Of a stretch of DNA of 49,688 nucleotides, positions 8,905 to 17,825 are shown in pieces (positions within the stretch are counted from its first letter, which is position 1; each line of letters begins with the position of its first letter). The notes beneath the pieces were generated by a model, which was given only the letters and a program-made list of their open reading frames with translations, searched no databases and was not told the origin of the DNA. A program made the position numbers and the translations under genes. Source of the stretch: Rhodovulum sp. PH10 (GTDB lineage: Bacteria > Pseudomonadota > Alphaproteobacteria > Rhizobiales > Xanthobacteraceae); assembly GCF_000293785.1 (NCBI RefSeq), contig NZ_AKZI01000035.1:1-49688 (forward strand). The letters run 5' to 3'.

Positions 8905-9684
8905 TCAGAACAGCGAGCCCTGTCCGGAGCTCGACGGCTCCTCTCGCTTCGATTCGCGCTTTTGCGCTGGGCGCCGTGCGGTCGCCGCCTTCGCTGCGGG
9001 CCTTTCAGTGGCCGGCATCGGCCCGAGCGGGGCCAAGAGGTCGGGCGAATCGTTCGCCGTGCGGTTGACGGCGGCCGACACCTCGTAGGCTTCCAGGAGA
9101 TCGTCGGAGGCGGGGACGACCAGCTCCAGCGCGTCGCGCGGATCCTCACCGGCGCAGTCCAGCCAGCGCGGAAACGCCGCCTCCGGCACGATCACCGGCA
9201 TCCTGTCGTGCAGCGCGGCGAGCGTCGCGTTCGCCCGTGTGGTGACGATGCAGGCGGTCTCCAGCTCCTCGCCGTTCGGCCCTGTCCACGCCTCCCAAAT
9301 CCCGGCGAAGGCGAACGGCGCGCGGTCGCGGCGGCGGATGAAGAAGGGCTGCTTGATCTTCCCCTCCGCCTTCCACTCGAAGAAGCCGTCCGCCGGAACG
9401 AGGCAGCGGCGGCGCCTGATCGCATTGCGGAAGGCCGGCTTGTCGAGCAGCGTCTCGCCGCGGGCGTTGATCAGCAGCGAGAACGTCCGCGGGTCCTTCA
9501 CCCAGGACGGGATCAGCCCCCAGCGCATCAGCACGAATTCACGCGTGCCCCGGTCCTCGCGCACCACCGCGATCGGCTGGGTCGGTGCGATGTTGAATCG
9601 TGGCGGGAAATTCGGCCGCTCGGGGTAGCCGAATGCCGCCCGCAAAACCTCCGGCGTGCTGCCGAGGACGAACCGGCCACACAT
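8905..9684 (-). CDS. SOS response-associated peptidase (SRAP; YedK/HMCES family)
   Basis: Protein of 259 residues that in this family forms a stable thiazolidine crosslink with abasic sites in single-stranded DNA. The catalytic Cys2 is exposed after methionine removal (MCGRFV). Other active-site marks are present: [20 protein letters not shown] (Asn and Arg), DGFFEW (Glu) and LHDRMPVIV (His). A low-complexity basic tail of about 40 residues follows the domain. It is transcribed divergently from the gene at 9770, and a perfect CtrA-type site lies in the shared promoter region. No LexA box (GTTC-N7-GTTC) is visible upstream. Confidence 0.93.
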   Translation of the reverse strand: MCGRFVLGSTPEVLRAAFGYPERPNFPPRFNIAPTQPIAVVREDRGTREFVLMRWGLIPSWVKDPRTFSLLINARGETLLDKPAFRNAIRRRRCLVPADGFFEWKAEGKIKQPFFIRRRDRAPFAFAGIWEAWTGPNGEELETACIVTTRANATLAALHDRMPVIVPEAAFPRWLDCAGEDPRDALELVVPASDDLLEAYEVSAAVNRTANDSPDLLAPLGPMPATERPAAKAATARRPAQKRESKREEPSSSGQGSLF

Positions 9685-9706
9685 GAATCGCTCTCCTGTC
9701 GACGCT

Positions 9707-9721
9707 TTAATGCAGCCTTAA
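9707..9721. promoter_or_regulatory. Perfect TTAA-N7-TTAA (CtrA-type) site
   Basis: TTAA at 9707-9710 and TTAA at 9718-9721 are separated by exactly seven bases, the consensus for the cell-cycle regulator CtrA. It lies 22 bases upstream of the SRAP start and 48 bases upstream of the 9770 gene. TTAA is rare in this GC-rich window, so a chance match in this promoter is unlikely but not excluded. Confidence 0.6.
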
Positions 9722-9769
9722 CCGAGCCGGTCGAGTGTTTCCGAAAACCGTCGCACGCCATTCATCCTG

Positions 9770-10291
9770 ATGACCTCATCGCCGCCCACTGCCCCGCCCG
9801 ATTTGCGCGCCCAGGCGCGCGATCCGGCCGTGCTGGCGCGGGCGAACATCAATCCCGTGACCCGGCTGGCAACCGATTACCTCAACCACTACAACGAGGT
9901 GATCATGCTGCTCGAAATGCTGGAGTCGTGCCCGGAGTTCGTCCCGGACATCGTCGGCTGGCAGCCGCTGCGCTACGACGAGTACTTCGTCAAGTCGCGC
10001 TTCAAGGATCGCGAGCTGGCGCTGGTCGCCTGGGAGATCGCCGAGCCGAGCGCCCGCCAGGAGCTCGAGGCGCTGTCGGACCACATGAACGCGATTCTCG
10101 ACGCCACCCTCGATGCGCTGAAGCTCGAGCTGTCGGCGCGTGCGACCGCCCGGCTCGGCACCGAGGCGAGCGGCTGGCTCAAGCCGATCGTCGCGCGGGC
10201 GGGCTCGGTGATCAATGGCGAGCACCTCGCCGGCGCCACCGAGGACGAGCACCAGGCGATGGTCGACGTCGTGTTCGGACGCAACGGATGA
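9770..10291 (+). CDS. Conserved hypothetical alpha-helical protein
   Basis: A 173-residue acidic, mostly helical soluble protein without signal peptide or membrane segment. Recognisable blocks are [23 protein letters not shown], a central [22 protein letters not shown] and a C-terminal [23 protein letters not shown] region, none of which I can tie to a named family. Its stop overlaps the start of the NUDIX gene (ATGA at 10288-10291), so the two are translationally coupled. The upstream CtrA-type site could make it cell-cycle regulated. Function unknown. Confidence 0.75.
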   Translation: MTSSPPTAPPDLRAQARDPAVLARANINPVTRLATDYLNHYNEVIMLLEMLESCPEFVPDIVGWQPLRYDEYFVKSRFKDRELALVAWEIAEPSARQELEALSDHMNAILDATLDALKLELSARATARLGTEASGWLKPIVARAGSVINGEHLAGATEDEHQAMVDVVFGRNG

Positions 10292-10740
10292 GCGCCCCCG
10301 TGGCCGGTTCCGAGGCCCGTCGCTATCCGGCACGGCCGTGGCTCGCGGTCAGCGCCGCGATTTTTCGCGATGGCCGGGTGTTGCTGGTGCGCCGAGCACG
10401 GGAACCGGCGCGCGGCACCTGGACGCTGCCGGGCGGCGGGGTCGAGCTCGGCGAGACGCTGCTGGAGGCGGTGCGGCGCGAGGTGGCCGAGGAGACCGGG
10501 CTCGCGATCGACCCGATCGGCATCGCCGGCCATCGCGACGTAATCGTCCACGACGGGAAGGGGCGGGTGGAGCGGCATTTCGTGGTGCTCGCCTTCGCCG
10601 CCCGCTCGGCCTCCGGCGAGCCGGTGCTCGACGCCGAGCTCGACGCGTTCGGCTGGCACGACCCGGCGGCGCTCGACGCCCTCTCGACCACCGACGGCCT
10701 CGCCGCCATCGTCGTCGCCGCCGAGGGCATGATCGGCTGA
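10288..10740 (+). CDS. NUDIX hydrolase
   Basis: Protein of 150 residues with a complete Nudix box: a glycine in [21 protein letters not shown] followed by TGLAI (pattern G-x5-E-x7-REU-x-EE-x-G-U) near residues 50-72. The N-terminal strand [19 protein letters not shown] and the TWTLPGG turn are typical of ADP-ribose or nucleotide-sugar pyrophosphatases. The substrate cannot be told from sequence; similar short alphaproteobacterial members are annotated as ADP-ribose pyrophosphatase. The start overlaps the stop of the upstream gene. Confidence 0.9.
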   Translation: MSAPVAGSEARRYPARPWLAVSAAIFRDGRVLLVRRAREPARGTWTLPGGGVELGETLLEAVRREVAEETGLAIDPIGIAGHRDVIVHDGKGRVERHFVVLAFAARSASGEPVLDAELDAFGWHDPAALDALSTTDGLAAIVVAAEGMIG

Positions 10741-10822
10741 CGCGGTCCCGGCTGCCGACGGGCGCCTTGCGGTCGACGCGATTGCGTCGCAGACAGGGGC
10801 GTCTCGAACCGGTTCTCGCCCG

Positions 10823-11236
10823 ATGCCTCGTCTCGCCCGCCGTCTCGCCCGCCGCTTCACCGGCCCGTTGGCCGTCCTCGCTCTGGTCGCCTGCGTGCTC
10901 GCCGCGCCGCTTTCGGCCCGGGCGGAGGAGCACACCGTGCCGTTCGACGACGACCTGCGGCGGCTGTCGGAAATCCTCGGGGCGCTGCATTACCTGCGCG
11001 ACGTGTGCGGCGCCGACGAGGGCCAGAAATGGCGCACCGAGATGCAGCATCTGGTCGACGCCGAGGCGCCGAGCGGGCTGCGCCGCGCCCAGATGATCGC
11101 GAGCTTCAACCGCGGCTACCGCGTCTATCGCCAGAGCTACCGGACCTGCACCCCGTCGGCCGCCACCGCGATCCGCCGCTACCTCGAGGAGGGCTCCAAG
11201 ATCGCCCGCGAGGTGACGGCCCGCTACGCCAACTGA
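10823..11236 (+). CDS. TIGR02301 family periplasmic protein
   Basis: A 137-residue exported protein. The basic start and GPLAVLALVACVLAAPLSARA form a signal peptide with cleavage near residue 35. The mature part carries the family pattern: LRRLSEILGALHYLRDVCG, then KWRTEMQHLVD, RRAQMIASFNRGYRVYRQSY and RTCTPSA. Two cysteines (in DVCG and RTCT) could form a disulfide. TIGR02301 is restricted to alphaproteobacteria and has no known function. It often sits beside a NUDIX gene, as it does here, 82 bases downstream. Confidence 0.87.
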   Translation: MPRLARRLARRFTGPLAVLALVACVLAAPLSARAEEHTVPFDDDLRRLSEILGALHYLRDVCGADEGQKWRTEMQHLVDAEAPSGLRRAQMIASFNRGYRVYRQSYRTCTPSAATAIRRYLEEGSKIAREVTARYAN

Positions 11237-11286
11237 CCGGCCGGCGGCCGCCGAAAGCTCGTCCACCGAAAAATCGACCCGTCGCG

Positions 11287-11308
11287 TTAACCGTTCTTAA
11301 AGGAACGG
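11287..11308. promoter_or_regulatory. Short hairpin with TTAA motifs upstream of the 11393 gene
   Basis: CCGTTC (11291-11296) and GAACGG (11303-11308) form a perfect six-base inverted repeat. TTAA occurs at 11287 and 11297, but separated by six rather than seven bases, so it is not a canonical CtrA site. No T-run follows, so a terminator is unlikely. It may be an operator for the downstream gene. Confidence 0.3.
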
Positions 11309-11392
11309 CTGGCCGCCCCCGACTCGCATGCTAAGACTTTCGACGGACGCTCGATTCGGGGCACGCGAAGCGAACACGTGGTGGGACTGGGA

Positions 11393-11668
11393 ATGTCGAT
11401 GGAGAATGCCGTACGCGACACGTCCGAGGACGACGAGGTGTATGCGGATCAGGAGCAGAAGCGGGCGGCGCTCGGCCATCTCAAGGAGGCGTGGGCGGAT
11501 GCCTGGGCCGAGGGGATCGACGGCGACTGCCTCGCGCAGGCGTCGCTGTTCGTCGCGTTGACCGAGCTGGTCTCGACCTATGGCGAGGACGCCACCGCGC
11601 GGTTCGCGGAAAGCCTGCCGCGCCGGATCGCCGCCGGCGAGTTCTCCGTGATTCTGTCGCGCCAGTGA
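11393..11668 (+). CDS. Small conserved hypothetical protein
   Basis: About 91 residues: an acidic N-terminus rich in Asp/Glu, then a helical body (KRAALGHLKEAWADAWAEGI, then CLAQASLFVALTELVSTYGED) ending in AGEFSVIL. There is no signal peptide or membrane segment. I prefer the ATG at 11393 because GGGACTGGG lies directly upstream; an ATG at 11378 in frame would add five residues. Rhizobiales genomes carry similar unnamed small acidic proteins. Function unknown. Confidence 0.6.
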   Translation: MSMENAVRDTSEDDEVYADQEQKRAALGHLKEAWADAWAEGIDGDCLAQASLFVALTELVSTYGEDATARFAESLPRRIAAGEFSVILSRQ

Positions 11669-11720
11669 GCCGGCGATTCGCGCTCCCCTCCGGCCCACGG
11701 GCCGGGCGGACGGCGGCGGC

Positions 11721-12188
11721 ATGAGGGCGGGCGACGAGGGGCGGTCGGTGGCCGCCGGCGAGCCCGCGGGGGCTGCGCCGTTCGTCCACCGCGTCACCGT
11801 CGGCTGGGGCGACTGCGATCCCGCCGAGATCGCCTATACGCCGCGCATTCCGGCCTGGGCGCTCGAGGCGCTGGAGGCGTTCTGGACGCAGCGGATCGGG
11901 GTATCGTGGTACGCGCTGCACGCCGAGCGCGGGCTGCAGACGCCGTTCGCCCATCTCGCCTTCGACTTCCGCGCACCGGTGACGCCGCGCCTCCCGCTCG
12001 ACTGCGAGGTGGTGCCGACGCGGCTCGGCGAGCATTCGATCACCTATCGGGTGCGCGGCCGGCAGGACGGCCGGCTGTGCTTCGAGGGCGAGCTGGTCTC
12101 GGTGTTCGTCGCCTCCGGCGGCATGGTCCCGCACCGGCCGCCCGACGATCTCGCGCAAAAAATCCGGGACTTCATTCCGTCGGCCTGA
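11721..12188 (+). CDS. Acyl-CoA thioesterase, 4-hydroxybenzoyl-CoA thioesterase type
   Basis: Hot-dog fold protein of 155 residues. The catalytic segment VGWGDCDPAEIAYTPRIPAWALEA matches the Pseudomonas 4-hydroxybenzoyl-CoA thioesterase active site, with the aspartate of GDCDPA as nucleophile or base. It is followed by the FDFRAPVTPRLPLDCEV strand and by ITYRVRGRQDGRLCFEGELVSVFV. The natural substrate is not clear; no aromatic degradation genes are next to it. It starts 52 bases after the previous gene and converges on the phasin-like gene, with a terminator between. Confidence 0.87.
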   Translation: MRAGDEGRSVAAGEPAGAAPFVHRVTVGWGDCDPAEIAYTPRIPAWALEALEAFWTQRIGVSWYALHAERGLQTPFAHLAFDFRAPVTPRLPLDCEVVPTRLGEHSITYRVRGRQDGRLCFEGELVSVFVASGGMVPHRPPDDLAQKIRDFIPSA

Positions 12189-12221
12189 GCCGTGGGCCGG
12201 CGACGACGAAAGCGCGTGACG

Positions 12222-12251
12222 AAAAAATCCCCGCCCCGAGGGGGCGAGGAT
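12222..12251 (-). terminator. Rho-independent terminator of the phasin-like gene
   Basis: Read on the minus strand, a GC-rich 11-base stem with one mismatch (12227-12237 with 12241-12251) runs into a TTTTTT tract (complement of 12222-12227), 37 bases after the stop at 12288. A TATTTT stretch on the other side may let it also serve the convergent thioesterase gene. Confidence 0.82.
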
Positions 12252-12287
12252 CGGTATTTTCGAATTCAAGATGGGCGCGAGCGTCGC

Positions 12288-12692
12288 TCAGGCCGACTTC
12301 ACGCTGTCGACCGTGGTCTTCCACTTCGACATGCTCTCGGCGATGATCCGCGTCGAGGTCATGGCGGCCTGGTTGAGCTGGGTGTAGCCGGCCAGCTCGC
12401 GCTGGACCCGCTCGCCCTCGCTGGTGATGTAGTCGCGCAGCGCCGTCAGCTCGCCGATCAGGTTCTCGATCTCGGCGAGCGAGGTGCCGGCCACCCGTTG
12501 CACCAGTGTGCCGATGTTGTTGGCGGCGAACTCGCCGCTGTTCGGATCGGTGTTGCGGCGCACCGGCGCAAAATCGCGCCGGACGAACTCGCGGATCTCG
12601 CCTTCGAAGTTGGTGGCCGCCGTCTCCACGTCGAGGCGCTCGTCGATGTGGTCCTCCAGGCGAGCCTCGTCGTGGGTCTCGTTCGTCGTCAC
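12288..12692 (-). CDS. Phasin-like coiled-coil hypothetical protein
   Basis: About 134 residues, predicted almost entirely helical and without a membrane segment. The body, from LAEIENLIGELTALRDYI through VQRELAGYTQLNQAAMTSTRI to a C-terminal SKWKTTVDSVKSA, resembles the amphipathic helices of phasin-type granule proteins but I cannot confirm the family. The GTG at 12690-12692 follows AAGGGG at a good distance; the TTG two codons upstream is an alternative. It is a single gene with its own terminator, transcribed divergently from the secreted protein at 13132. Confidence 0.65.
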   Translation of the reverse strand: MTTNETHDEARLEDHIDERLDVETAATNFEGEIREFVRRDFAPVRRNTDPNSGEFAANNIGTLVQRVAGTSLAEIENLIGELTALRDYITSEGERVQRELAGYTQLNQAAMTSTRIIAESMSKWKTTVDSVKSA

Positions 12693-12972
12693 GGTCAAAT
12701 CCCCTTTTCCCGTTGCGGGACCGTCCGGCCTCGAAGGCGGATGGTCTGCTTCCCCACTGGCCGGCCGGCGTGCTCGCCGGGACCGGATTGGCGCGTCGAC
12801 CGCAGTACACCCGAACATTGGGGCCGGGGCACGGCGATCCTGCGGCACTTTCGTCCAAATTGTCTAGGAACCGTAAAGGTTTCGTTGACGCGCCGGGAGG
12901 GTGGGGAGGAATCCCGGCCAAAGCTCCCGCACCGCGAGCGGCAATTCGGTGCGGCGGCCGCCTGCGGAACCC

Positions 12973-13061
12973 GTCCGTCACGCGAGCCTCCGTGACGCGA
13001 GCGTCACGCGAGCCTCCGTGACGCGATCCTCCGTGACGCGAGCGTCCGTCACGCGAGCGTG
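12973..13061. repeat. Array of alternating GTGACG / CGTCAC repeats
   Basis: About six copies of an 11-15-base unit, consensus CCTCCGTGACGCGAG, in which GTGACG and its complement CGTCAC alternate. GTGACG-CGAG-CGTCAC forms a perfect hairpin. The array lies in the divergent promoter region between the phasin-like gene and the secreted protein gene, ending 70 bases before the latter's start. It may be a multi-site operator or a slippage-grown repeat. Confidence 0.75.
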
Positions 13062-13131
13062 TCGGCGGGTGGCGGAACCGGTCCGGCAGCGGCCGGTTGG
13101 CGGCCGGGGAGGGAAAGATCCGGAGGACGTC

Positions 13132-13788
13132 ATGACACGCCTGCTCGCGCTCGGCCTCGCGCTCGTCTCGGGGACCGCCGTCGCCAACGCCCAGACCGTG
13201 ATCTCGCGCGAGGTCGCCAACGAGCCGGTCGAGACCATCATCGCCCGCGGCCCGGACGGCCTGACGGTGATCCGCCGGCCGCTGCAGACCATGGCGCCGC
13301 CGATCGTCTCGACCACCCCGGTCTATCCGACCTGGGGCTTCGGGCAGCCCGGCTGGGGCACCCCGAACTACGCCTCGGGCTGGGTCGCCCTGCCGGCGCC
13401 GCCGCCGCCCGCCGGCACGGTGACGGTCGAGCCCTACGCGCCCGCCGACACGGTGACGACCACGGTGGTCGAGCAGGAGCCGGTCGAGGAAATGGCGCCG
13501 CCGCCACGCACGCTGCGCGGTGGCCGGCCGCCGATCATGGCGCGCGCCGTCGAGCCCGATCCCGACGCCCGTCCGGCCCGCGCCACCCGGGTGAGCCGCA
13601 CCGCCACCCGCCGCGCCGCCATGCGCCGTGCGAGCGCCGCGGCGCCGCTGCCGCGCGCCGCCCCGGCCGAGCGCGAGGTGGTCTATCGCACCCTCGTGCA
13701 GGAGCAGACCTACGACCCGGCGCTGCTGCCGCGGGTCGCCCCGGCCAGGGGCTACGACTGGAACGGCGACTGGACACGGCGGTGGTGA
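13132..13788 (+). CDS. Proline-rich secreted hypothetical protein
   Basis: A 218-residue exported protein: signal peptide of about 20 residues (LLALGLALVSGTAVANA), a small conserved-looking N-domain (TVISREVANEPVETIIARGP), a Pro/Gly/Tyr-rich centre, an Arg/Ala/Pro-rich basic stretch, and an aromatic C-terminus (REVVYRTLVQEQ, then GYDWNGDWTRRW). GGAGG at 13122-13126 supports the ATG at 13132. The composition suggests a cell-wall or outer-membrane associated structural protein, but no family is recognised. Confidence 0.7.
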   Translation: MTRLLALGLALVSGTAVANAQTVISREVANEPVETIIARGPDGLTVIRRPLQTMAPPIVSTTPVYPTWGFGQPGWGTPNYASGWVALPAPPPPAGTVTVEPYAPADTVTTTVVEQEPVEEMAPPPRTLRGGRPPIMARAVEPDPDARPARATRVSRTATRRAAMRRASAAAPLPRAAPAEREVVYRTLVQEQTYDPALLPRVAPARGYDWNGDWTRRW

Positions 13789-13933
13789 GCGACCGCCGTA
13801 TCCGAACGAAGGGCGTGAACTAGATCGCGTCCGCCCGCGTTTTCGGTTCGAGCGACGGCGTCGCGGCGAGGGTTCGTCGCGTCGCCGTTCATCCCGTCGC
13901 ACGGTCGACCCTCGCACGGAGCCGGATTTCACC

Positions 13934-14497
13934 ATGACCTCGAGCTTCTCGTCCTCGCACTCCTCGTCCCGTTCGCTTCCCGGCACCCCGCAACGTGCGC
14001 GGCGGATGACCGACGCCGAGATCAATGCCGCGATCGATCGCAAGATCGAGCGCAACGTTCTGTTCTATGCCGACCATCTCGACGAGATCCCGCAGCGCCT
14101 GCGCGAGCTCGACGCCGAATGGGACCTCGAGCGCGCGCTGCAGGCGAACGCCGCCACCATCACTGTGCTCGGCTCGCTGCTCACCCTCACCCGCGGCGCC
14201 CGCTACATGCTGCTGCCGGCGGTGGTCGGCGGCTTTCTGCTCCAGCACGCGACCCAGGGCTGGTGCCCGCCGCTGCCGATCATGCGGCGGCTCGGCTTCC
14301 GCACGTCGCGCGAGATCGAGGTGGAGCGCAACGCGCTGAAGGCGCTGCGCGGCGACTATGGCGACGTGCCGAAGGACGGTGAGGCGTCCGCCCGTGCCCG
14401 CGCGGCGCTGAAGGCGGCGCAGATGGATTCGGTCGGCCATTCGCCGGGCGCGATCCGCTCCACCGTGTCGCCGCCGACCGTTCCGCACCCGGTGTGA
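13934..14497 (+). CDS. YgaP-like (DUF2892) inner-membrane protein
   Basis: A 187-residue protein. A Ser-rich start leads to a helical stretch (AEINAAIDRKIERNVLFYA, then RLRELDAEWDLERALQA) and then two membrane helices (TITVLGSLLTLTRGARYMLL and PAVVGGFLLQHATQGWCPP). The GWCPPLPIMRRLGFR motif after the second helix matches the GxCP signature of DUF2892/YgaP-type membrane domains. A polar cytoplasmic tail follows. No rhodanese domain is fused, unlike E. coli YgaP. Role unknown; the gene is upstream of the NfeD-slipin operon on the same strand, separated by 87 bases. Confidence 0.75.
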   Translation: MTSSFSSSHSSSRSLPGTPQRARRMTDAEINAAIDRKIERNVLFYADHLDEIPQRLRELDAEWDLERALQANAATITVLGSLLTLTRGARYMLLPAVVGGFLLQHATQGWCPPLPIMRRLGFRTSREIEVERNALKALRGDYGDVPKDGEASARARAALKAAQMDSVGHSPGAIRSTVSPPTVPHPV

Positions 14498-14584
14498 ACT
14501 GACGACTTCGATGCCGCTAAGGAGCGGCCGGTGATCGCGCCGGCCGATACGGGCCGCACGGCGCGTCGCACGGGAAGGACGGCG

Positions 14585-15997
14585 ATGGCACGATCCGTCC
14601 TCGTTGTTCTCGCGCTCGCCGTGGCGCTCGTCGCTCTGCTCGGCCCCGCGGCGGCGCAGCCGCGCGCGACGTCCGCCGCGGCGGACGGGCAGGGCACCGC
14701 GCTTTTGATCGACGTGGCGGGCCCGATCGGTCCGGCGGCGGCCGCCCACGTTACGCACGGTCTCGCCGAGGCCGAGGCGCGCGGCGCCGCCGTGCTGGTG
14801 CTGCGGCTCGACACGCCGGGCGGCCTCGCCTCCTCGATGCGCGAGATCGTCCAGGCGATCCTGCGCGCGCCGCTGCCGGTGATCGCCTTCGTCGGGCCGA
14901 GCGGCGTGCGGGCGGCGAGCGCCGGCACCCATATCGTCTATGCCTCGCATCTCGCGGCGATGGCGCCGAGCACGCATCTCGGGGCGGCGACCCCGGTGTC
15001 GCTCGGCGGCGGCGGCCTGCTCGGCAGCGGCGACGAAGAGAAGACGAAAGACGAGGCGAAGAACGGCGAGACGCCGAAGGACGCGCACACGGCCAAGGCG
15101 GTGAACGATGCGGTGGCGGCGATCCGCGGCCTCGCCGAGCTGCGCGGCCGCAACGCCGACTGGGCCGAGCGCGCGGTGCGGGGCGCAGAAACGCTCACCG
15201 CCGCCGCCGCCGCGAAGGAGCGGCAGGTGATCGAGATCGTCGCCCGCGACGTGCCCGACCTGCTGGCGCAGGCCGACGGCCGCACCGTGCGGCTCGGCGA
15301 TCGCGACGTGACGCTGGCGACCCGTGGGCTCGCGGTGGTGCCGCTGTCGCCCGACTGGCGCACCCGTCTGCTCGGCGTGATCACCGACCCGAACATCGCT
15401 TATGTGCTGCTGCTGATCGGCCTGTACGGGCTGCTGTTCGAGGCGCTGTCGCCGGGCGCCGCGTTTCCCGGCGTGATCGGCGGCATCTCGCTGCTGGTCG
15501 CGCTCTATGCGCTCGACCTCTTGCCGATCTCCTATGCCGGCGCCGGCCTTCTGCTGCTCGGCGTCGCGCTGATGGTGGCGGAGGCTTTTTTGCCGTCGTT
15601 CGGCGCGCTCGGCATCGGCGGCGTCGTCGCCTTCGCGGCCGGCTCGCTCTTTCTGTTCGATCCGGCGCCGGGCGTGGAGGTGGGCCTCTCGTGGCCGGTG
15701 GTCGCCGTCGCCACGCTCGCCACCGCCGGCTTCCTGACGATCGCGCTCGCCGCCGCCTGGCGCGCGCACCGCCGCGCGGTGGTGACCGGCGAGCAGGAGC
15801 TGATCGGCGCGACCGCCGAAGTTTTGCGCTGGGAGACCGACCACGGCGACGTCCACGTGCACGGCGAGATTTGGCGTGCGCTGTCGGCGACGCCGGCGCC
15901 GCTCGCGGCCGGCGCAAAAGTCCGGATCACCGGCCGCACCGGGCTGACGCTGCGGGTCGAGCCCGCTCCGCCGGCCTCCCGCGCCGTACCACCGTGA
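14585..15997 (+). CDS. NfeD family membrane serine protease (ClpP-class)
   Basis: About 470 residues: signal peptide, a ClpP-like serine protease domain, four or five membrane helices, and a C-terminal OB-fold NfeD domain. The catalytic serine lies in [14 protein letters not shown]; the general-base lysine is probably that of [22 protein letters not shown]. The [15 protein letters not shown] strand-loop is the family marker. The C-terminal domain starts near [10 protein letters not shown]. The ATG at 14585 begins a clean signal peptide after GGAAGG; an upstream in-frame ATG at 14531 adds 18 non-conserved residues. Long-form NfeD partners with slipin, encoded 19 bases downstream, and is thought to cleave slipin-type proteins in membrane microdomains. 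Confidence 0.92.
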   Translation: MARSVLVVLALAVALVALLGPAAAQPRATSAAADGQGTALLIDVAGPIGPAAAAHVTHGLAEAEARGAAVLVLRLDTPGGLASSMREIVQAILRAPLPVIAFVGPSGVRAASAGTHIVYASHLAAMAPSTHLGAATPVSLGGGGLLGSGDEEKTKDEAKNGETPKDAHTAKAVNDAVAAIRGLAELRGRNADWAERAVRGAETLTAAAAAKERQVIEIVARDVPDLLAQADGRTVRLGDRDVTLATRGLAVVPLSPDWRTRLLGVITDPNIAYVLLLIGLYGLLFEALSPGAAFPGVIGGISLLVALYALDLLPISYAGAGLLLLGVALMVAEAFLPSFGALGIGGVVAFAAGSLFLFDPAPGVEVGLSWPVVAVATLATAGFLTIALAAAWRAHRRAVVTGEQELIGATAEVLRWETDHGDVHVHGEIWRALSATPAPLAAGAKVRITGRTGLTLRVEPAPPASRAVPP

Positions 15998-16016
15998 CGC
16001 CGTGAAGGAGACGACC

Positions 16017-16853
16017 ATGCAGGGGTTTCTGGGCAGCGTTCCTTATCTCGTCGTTCTCGTCCTGGTGCTGGCGGTCGTTCTCGCCTCGATCCGCATCATG
16101 CGCGAGTACGAGCGCGGCGTGGTGTTCACGCTCGGCCGCTTCTCCGGCGTCAAGGGGCCGGGCCTGATCTTTCTGATCCCGATCGTGCAGCAGATGGTGC
16201 GGGTCGATCTCCGCACGCTGGTGCTCGACGTGCCGACCCAGGACGTGATCACCCGCGACAACGTCTCGGTGAAGGTGAATGCGGTGCTGTATTTCCGCGT
16301 GGTCGATCCGGACAAGGCGGTGATCCAGGTCGAGAACTTCATGGCGGCGACCAGCCAGCTCGCCCAGACCACGCTGCGCTCGGTGCTCGGCAAGCACGAG
16401 CTCGACGAGCTGTTGGCCGAGCGCGACAAGCTCAACCGCGACATCCAGGAGATTCTCGACAGCCAGACCGACGCCTGGGGCATCAAGGTGGCGAACGTCG
16501 AGATCAAGCACGTCGACATCGACGAGAGCATGGTGCGGGCGATCGCCCGCCAGGCGGAGGCCGAGCGCTACCGGCGGGCCCGCATCATCGGCGCGGAGGC
16601 CGAGCACCAAGCGGCCGAGAAACTGGTCGAGGCCGGCGAGATGCTGGCGCGCCGGCCGGAATCGATGCAGCTGCGCTATCTCTCGACGCTGCAGGACATC
16701 GCCGGCGAGAAGAACTCGACCATCGTGTTTCCGGTGCCGGTCGATCTGATCCAGTCGCTGCTCGAGCGCGTGACGGCGGGCGGCGCGCCGCCGTCCGCCT
16801 CGCCCGGCGGCCCGGCCCGCAGCGGACGCAGCAAGGCGCCGCCGCCGGCGTGA
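16017..16853 (+). CDS. Slipin (SPFH/Band 7, stomatin-like) membrane protein
   Basis: A 278-residue stomatin relative. One N-terminal membrane hairpin ([20 protein letters not shown]) is followed by the SPFH domain: [41 protein letters not shown], and the coiled-coil [23 protein letters not shown]. The Pro/Gly-rich C-terminus is unstructured. AAGGAG at 16004-16009 fixes the ATG at 16017; the GTG at 16002 overlaps that site and is unlikely. It is co-transcribed with the upstream NfeD protease, its usual partner in membrane quality control. Confidence 0.93.
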   Translation: MQGFLGSVPYLVVLVLVLAVVLASIRIMREYERGVVFTLGRFSGVKGPGLIFLIPIVQQMVRVDLRTLVLDVPTQDVITRDNVSVKVNAVLYFRVVDPDKAVIQVENFMAATSQLAQTTLRSVLGKHELDELLAERDKLNRDIQEILDSQTDAWGIKVANVEIKHVDIDESMVRAIARQAEAERYRRARIIGAEAEHQAAEKLVEAGEMLARRPESMQLRYLSTLQDIAGEKNSTIVFPVPVDLIQSLLERVTAGGAPPSASPGGPARSGRSKAPPPA

Positions 16854-16869
16854 GGCTCGCGCGCCGGCA

Positions 16870-17784
16870 TCACGGATCGGTCCGGCCGTCGCCGAGCGTC
16901 TCGAGGTTTCGGCGCAGCGCCGGGTCGAGCCCGAGACGCGCGGCGAGATCGTCGAGCCACGCGCGCTCGATCGCGGTGTCGGCATCGATCGCGAGATAGG
17001 CGGCGAGATAAACCTTGGCCGCCTCCTCCGGCGAGCCGGCATCGGCGGCGAGCGAGCCCGGCGTGTCGGGCCGCGCGATCAGCGCCTCGAGCATGGTCCG
17101 CTCCTCGGTCGAGAGCGCGCTTCCCTCGACCTTGTCGATCAGCCGGCCGCGCTCGACCTCGTCGATCCGCCCGTCCGCCATCGCTGCGCCGATCATCGCC
17201 CGCAGCAACAGGAGCGCCGAGGGATCGGCGACCTCCGCGCCGGTGAGCCCGGCGCCGCCGAAGCCTCCGGCGCCGGCGGTCTCGCGGGGTGCGTCGCGGG
17301 CGGGGCCGCCCTCGCTCTGCGGCAGCATCTCGCGGATCGCGTCGGTGACGCCCTGCGGCAGCACCGGACGGCCGGCGCGGTAGTTCTGATACGCCTTGTA
17401 GGCGAGGCCGCCGATCACCGCCGCGGCGCCGATCTTCAGCGCCGTGCCGGCATATTTGCGCGCGTGCTTGGAGCCGAGCAGCACACCGGCGAGCCCGCCG
17501 GCCAGCGTGCCGCCGAGCACCCCGCCGCCGCTGCCGCCGAGCAGGTCGCCGAGCCCGCCGCCGCCGGCGCCGCCACTCCGTCCGCCGAGAAAGCTCGCCG
17601 GCTGGTCGGCGCCGCCGACCCCGGGCGTCTCCAGCCCCGGCGTGACGGAACCCGGCGGGCTGCGGCCCGGCTCGAAGGCGCGCCCGAGCCGGTCGGGCAC
17701 GCCGGCGGCCTCGCGCGGGTCGCGCCGCGCGCCCGGCTGGTCACCGGCGAGCACGGCAGTGAGAATCTTGTTCACGTCGATCAT
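16870..17784 (-). CDS. DUF533/TerB-like protein
   Basis: About 304 residues. The N-terminus MIDVNKILTAVL leads into a long Gly/Pro-rich linker, a glycine-zipper hydrophobic stretch (GGGVLGGTLAGGLAGVLLG) and then VIGGLAYKAYQNYRAG, as in YebE/DUF533 proteins. The C-terminal half is a TerB-like helical domain: LLRAMIGAAMADGRIDEVER, LSTEERTMLEALIARP and AAYLAIDADTAIERAWLDDLAARLGL. GAGGAGG just upstream supports ATG 17784. It lies 41 bases downstream of terC on the same strand, so the two form an operon; TerB-like and TerC proteins are often linked functionally in membrane metal stress. Confidence 0.87.
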   Translation of the reverse strand: MIDVNKILTAVLAGDQPGARRDPREAAGVPDRLGRAFEPGRSPPGSVTPGLETPGVGGADQPASFLGGRSGGAGGGGLGDLLGGSGGGVLGGTLAGGLAGVLLGSKHARKYAGTALKIGAAAVIGGLAYKAYQNYRAGRPVLPQGVTDAIREMLPQSEGGPARDAPRETAGAGGFGGAGLTGAEVADPSALLLLRAMIGAAMADGRIDEVERGRLIDKVEGSALSTEERTMLEALIARPDTPGSLAADAGSPEEAAKVYLAAYLAIDADTAIERAWLDDLAARLGLDPALRRNLETLGDGRTDP

Positions 17785-17825
17785 GATCGCCTCCTCGTGG
17801 GCGGGTTTTTCTTTGGTCGGCGCGG

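Noticed and set aside
11287-11300. CtrA box at TTAA-CCGTTC-TTAA
   Set aside because: The spacing is six bases rather than seven, so it is not the consensus. It is listed only as a hairpin with TTAA motifs.
12973-13061. CRISPR array
   Set aside because: Repeat units are 11-15 bases, contiguous, without unique spacers and without cas genes nearby.
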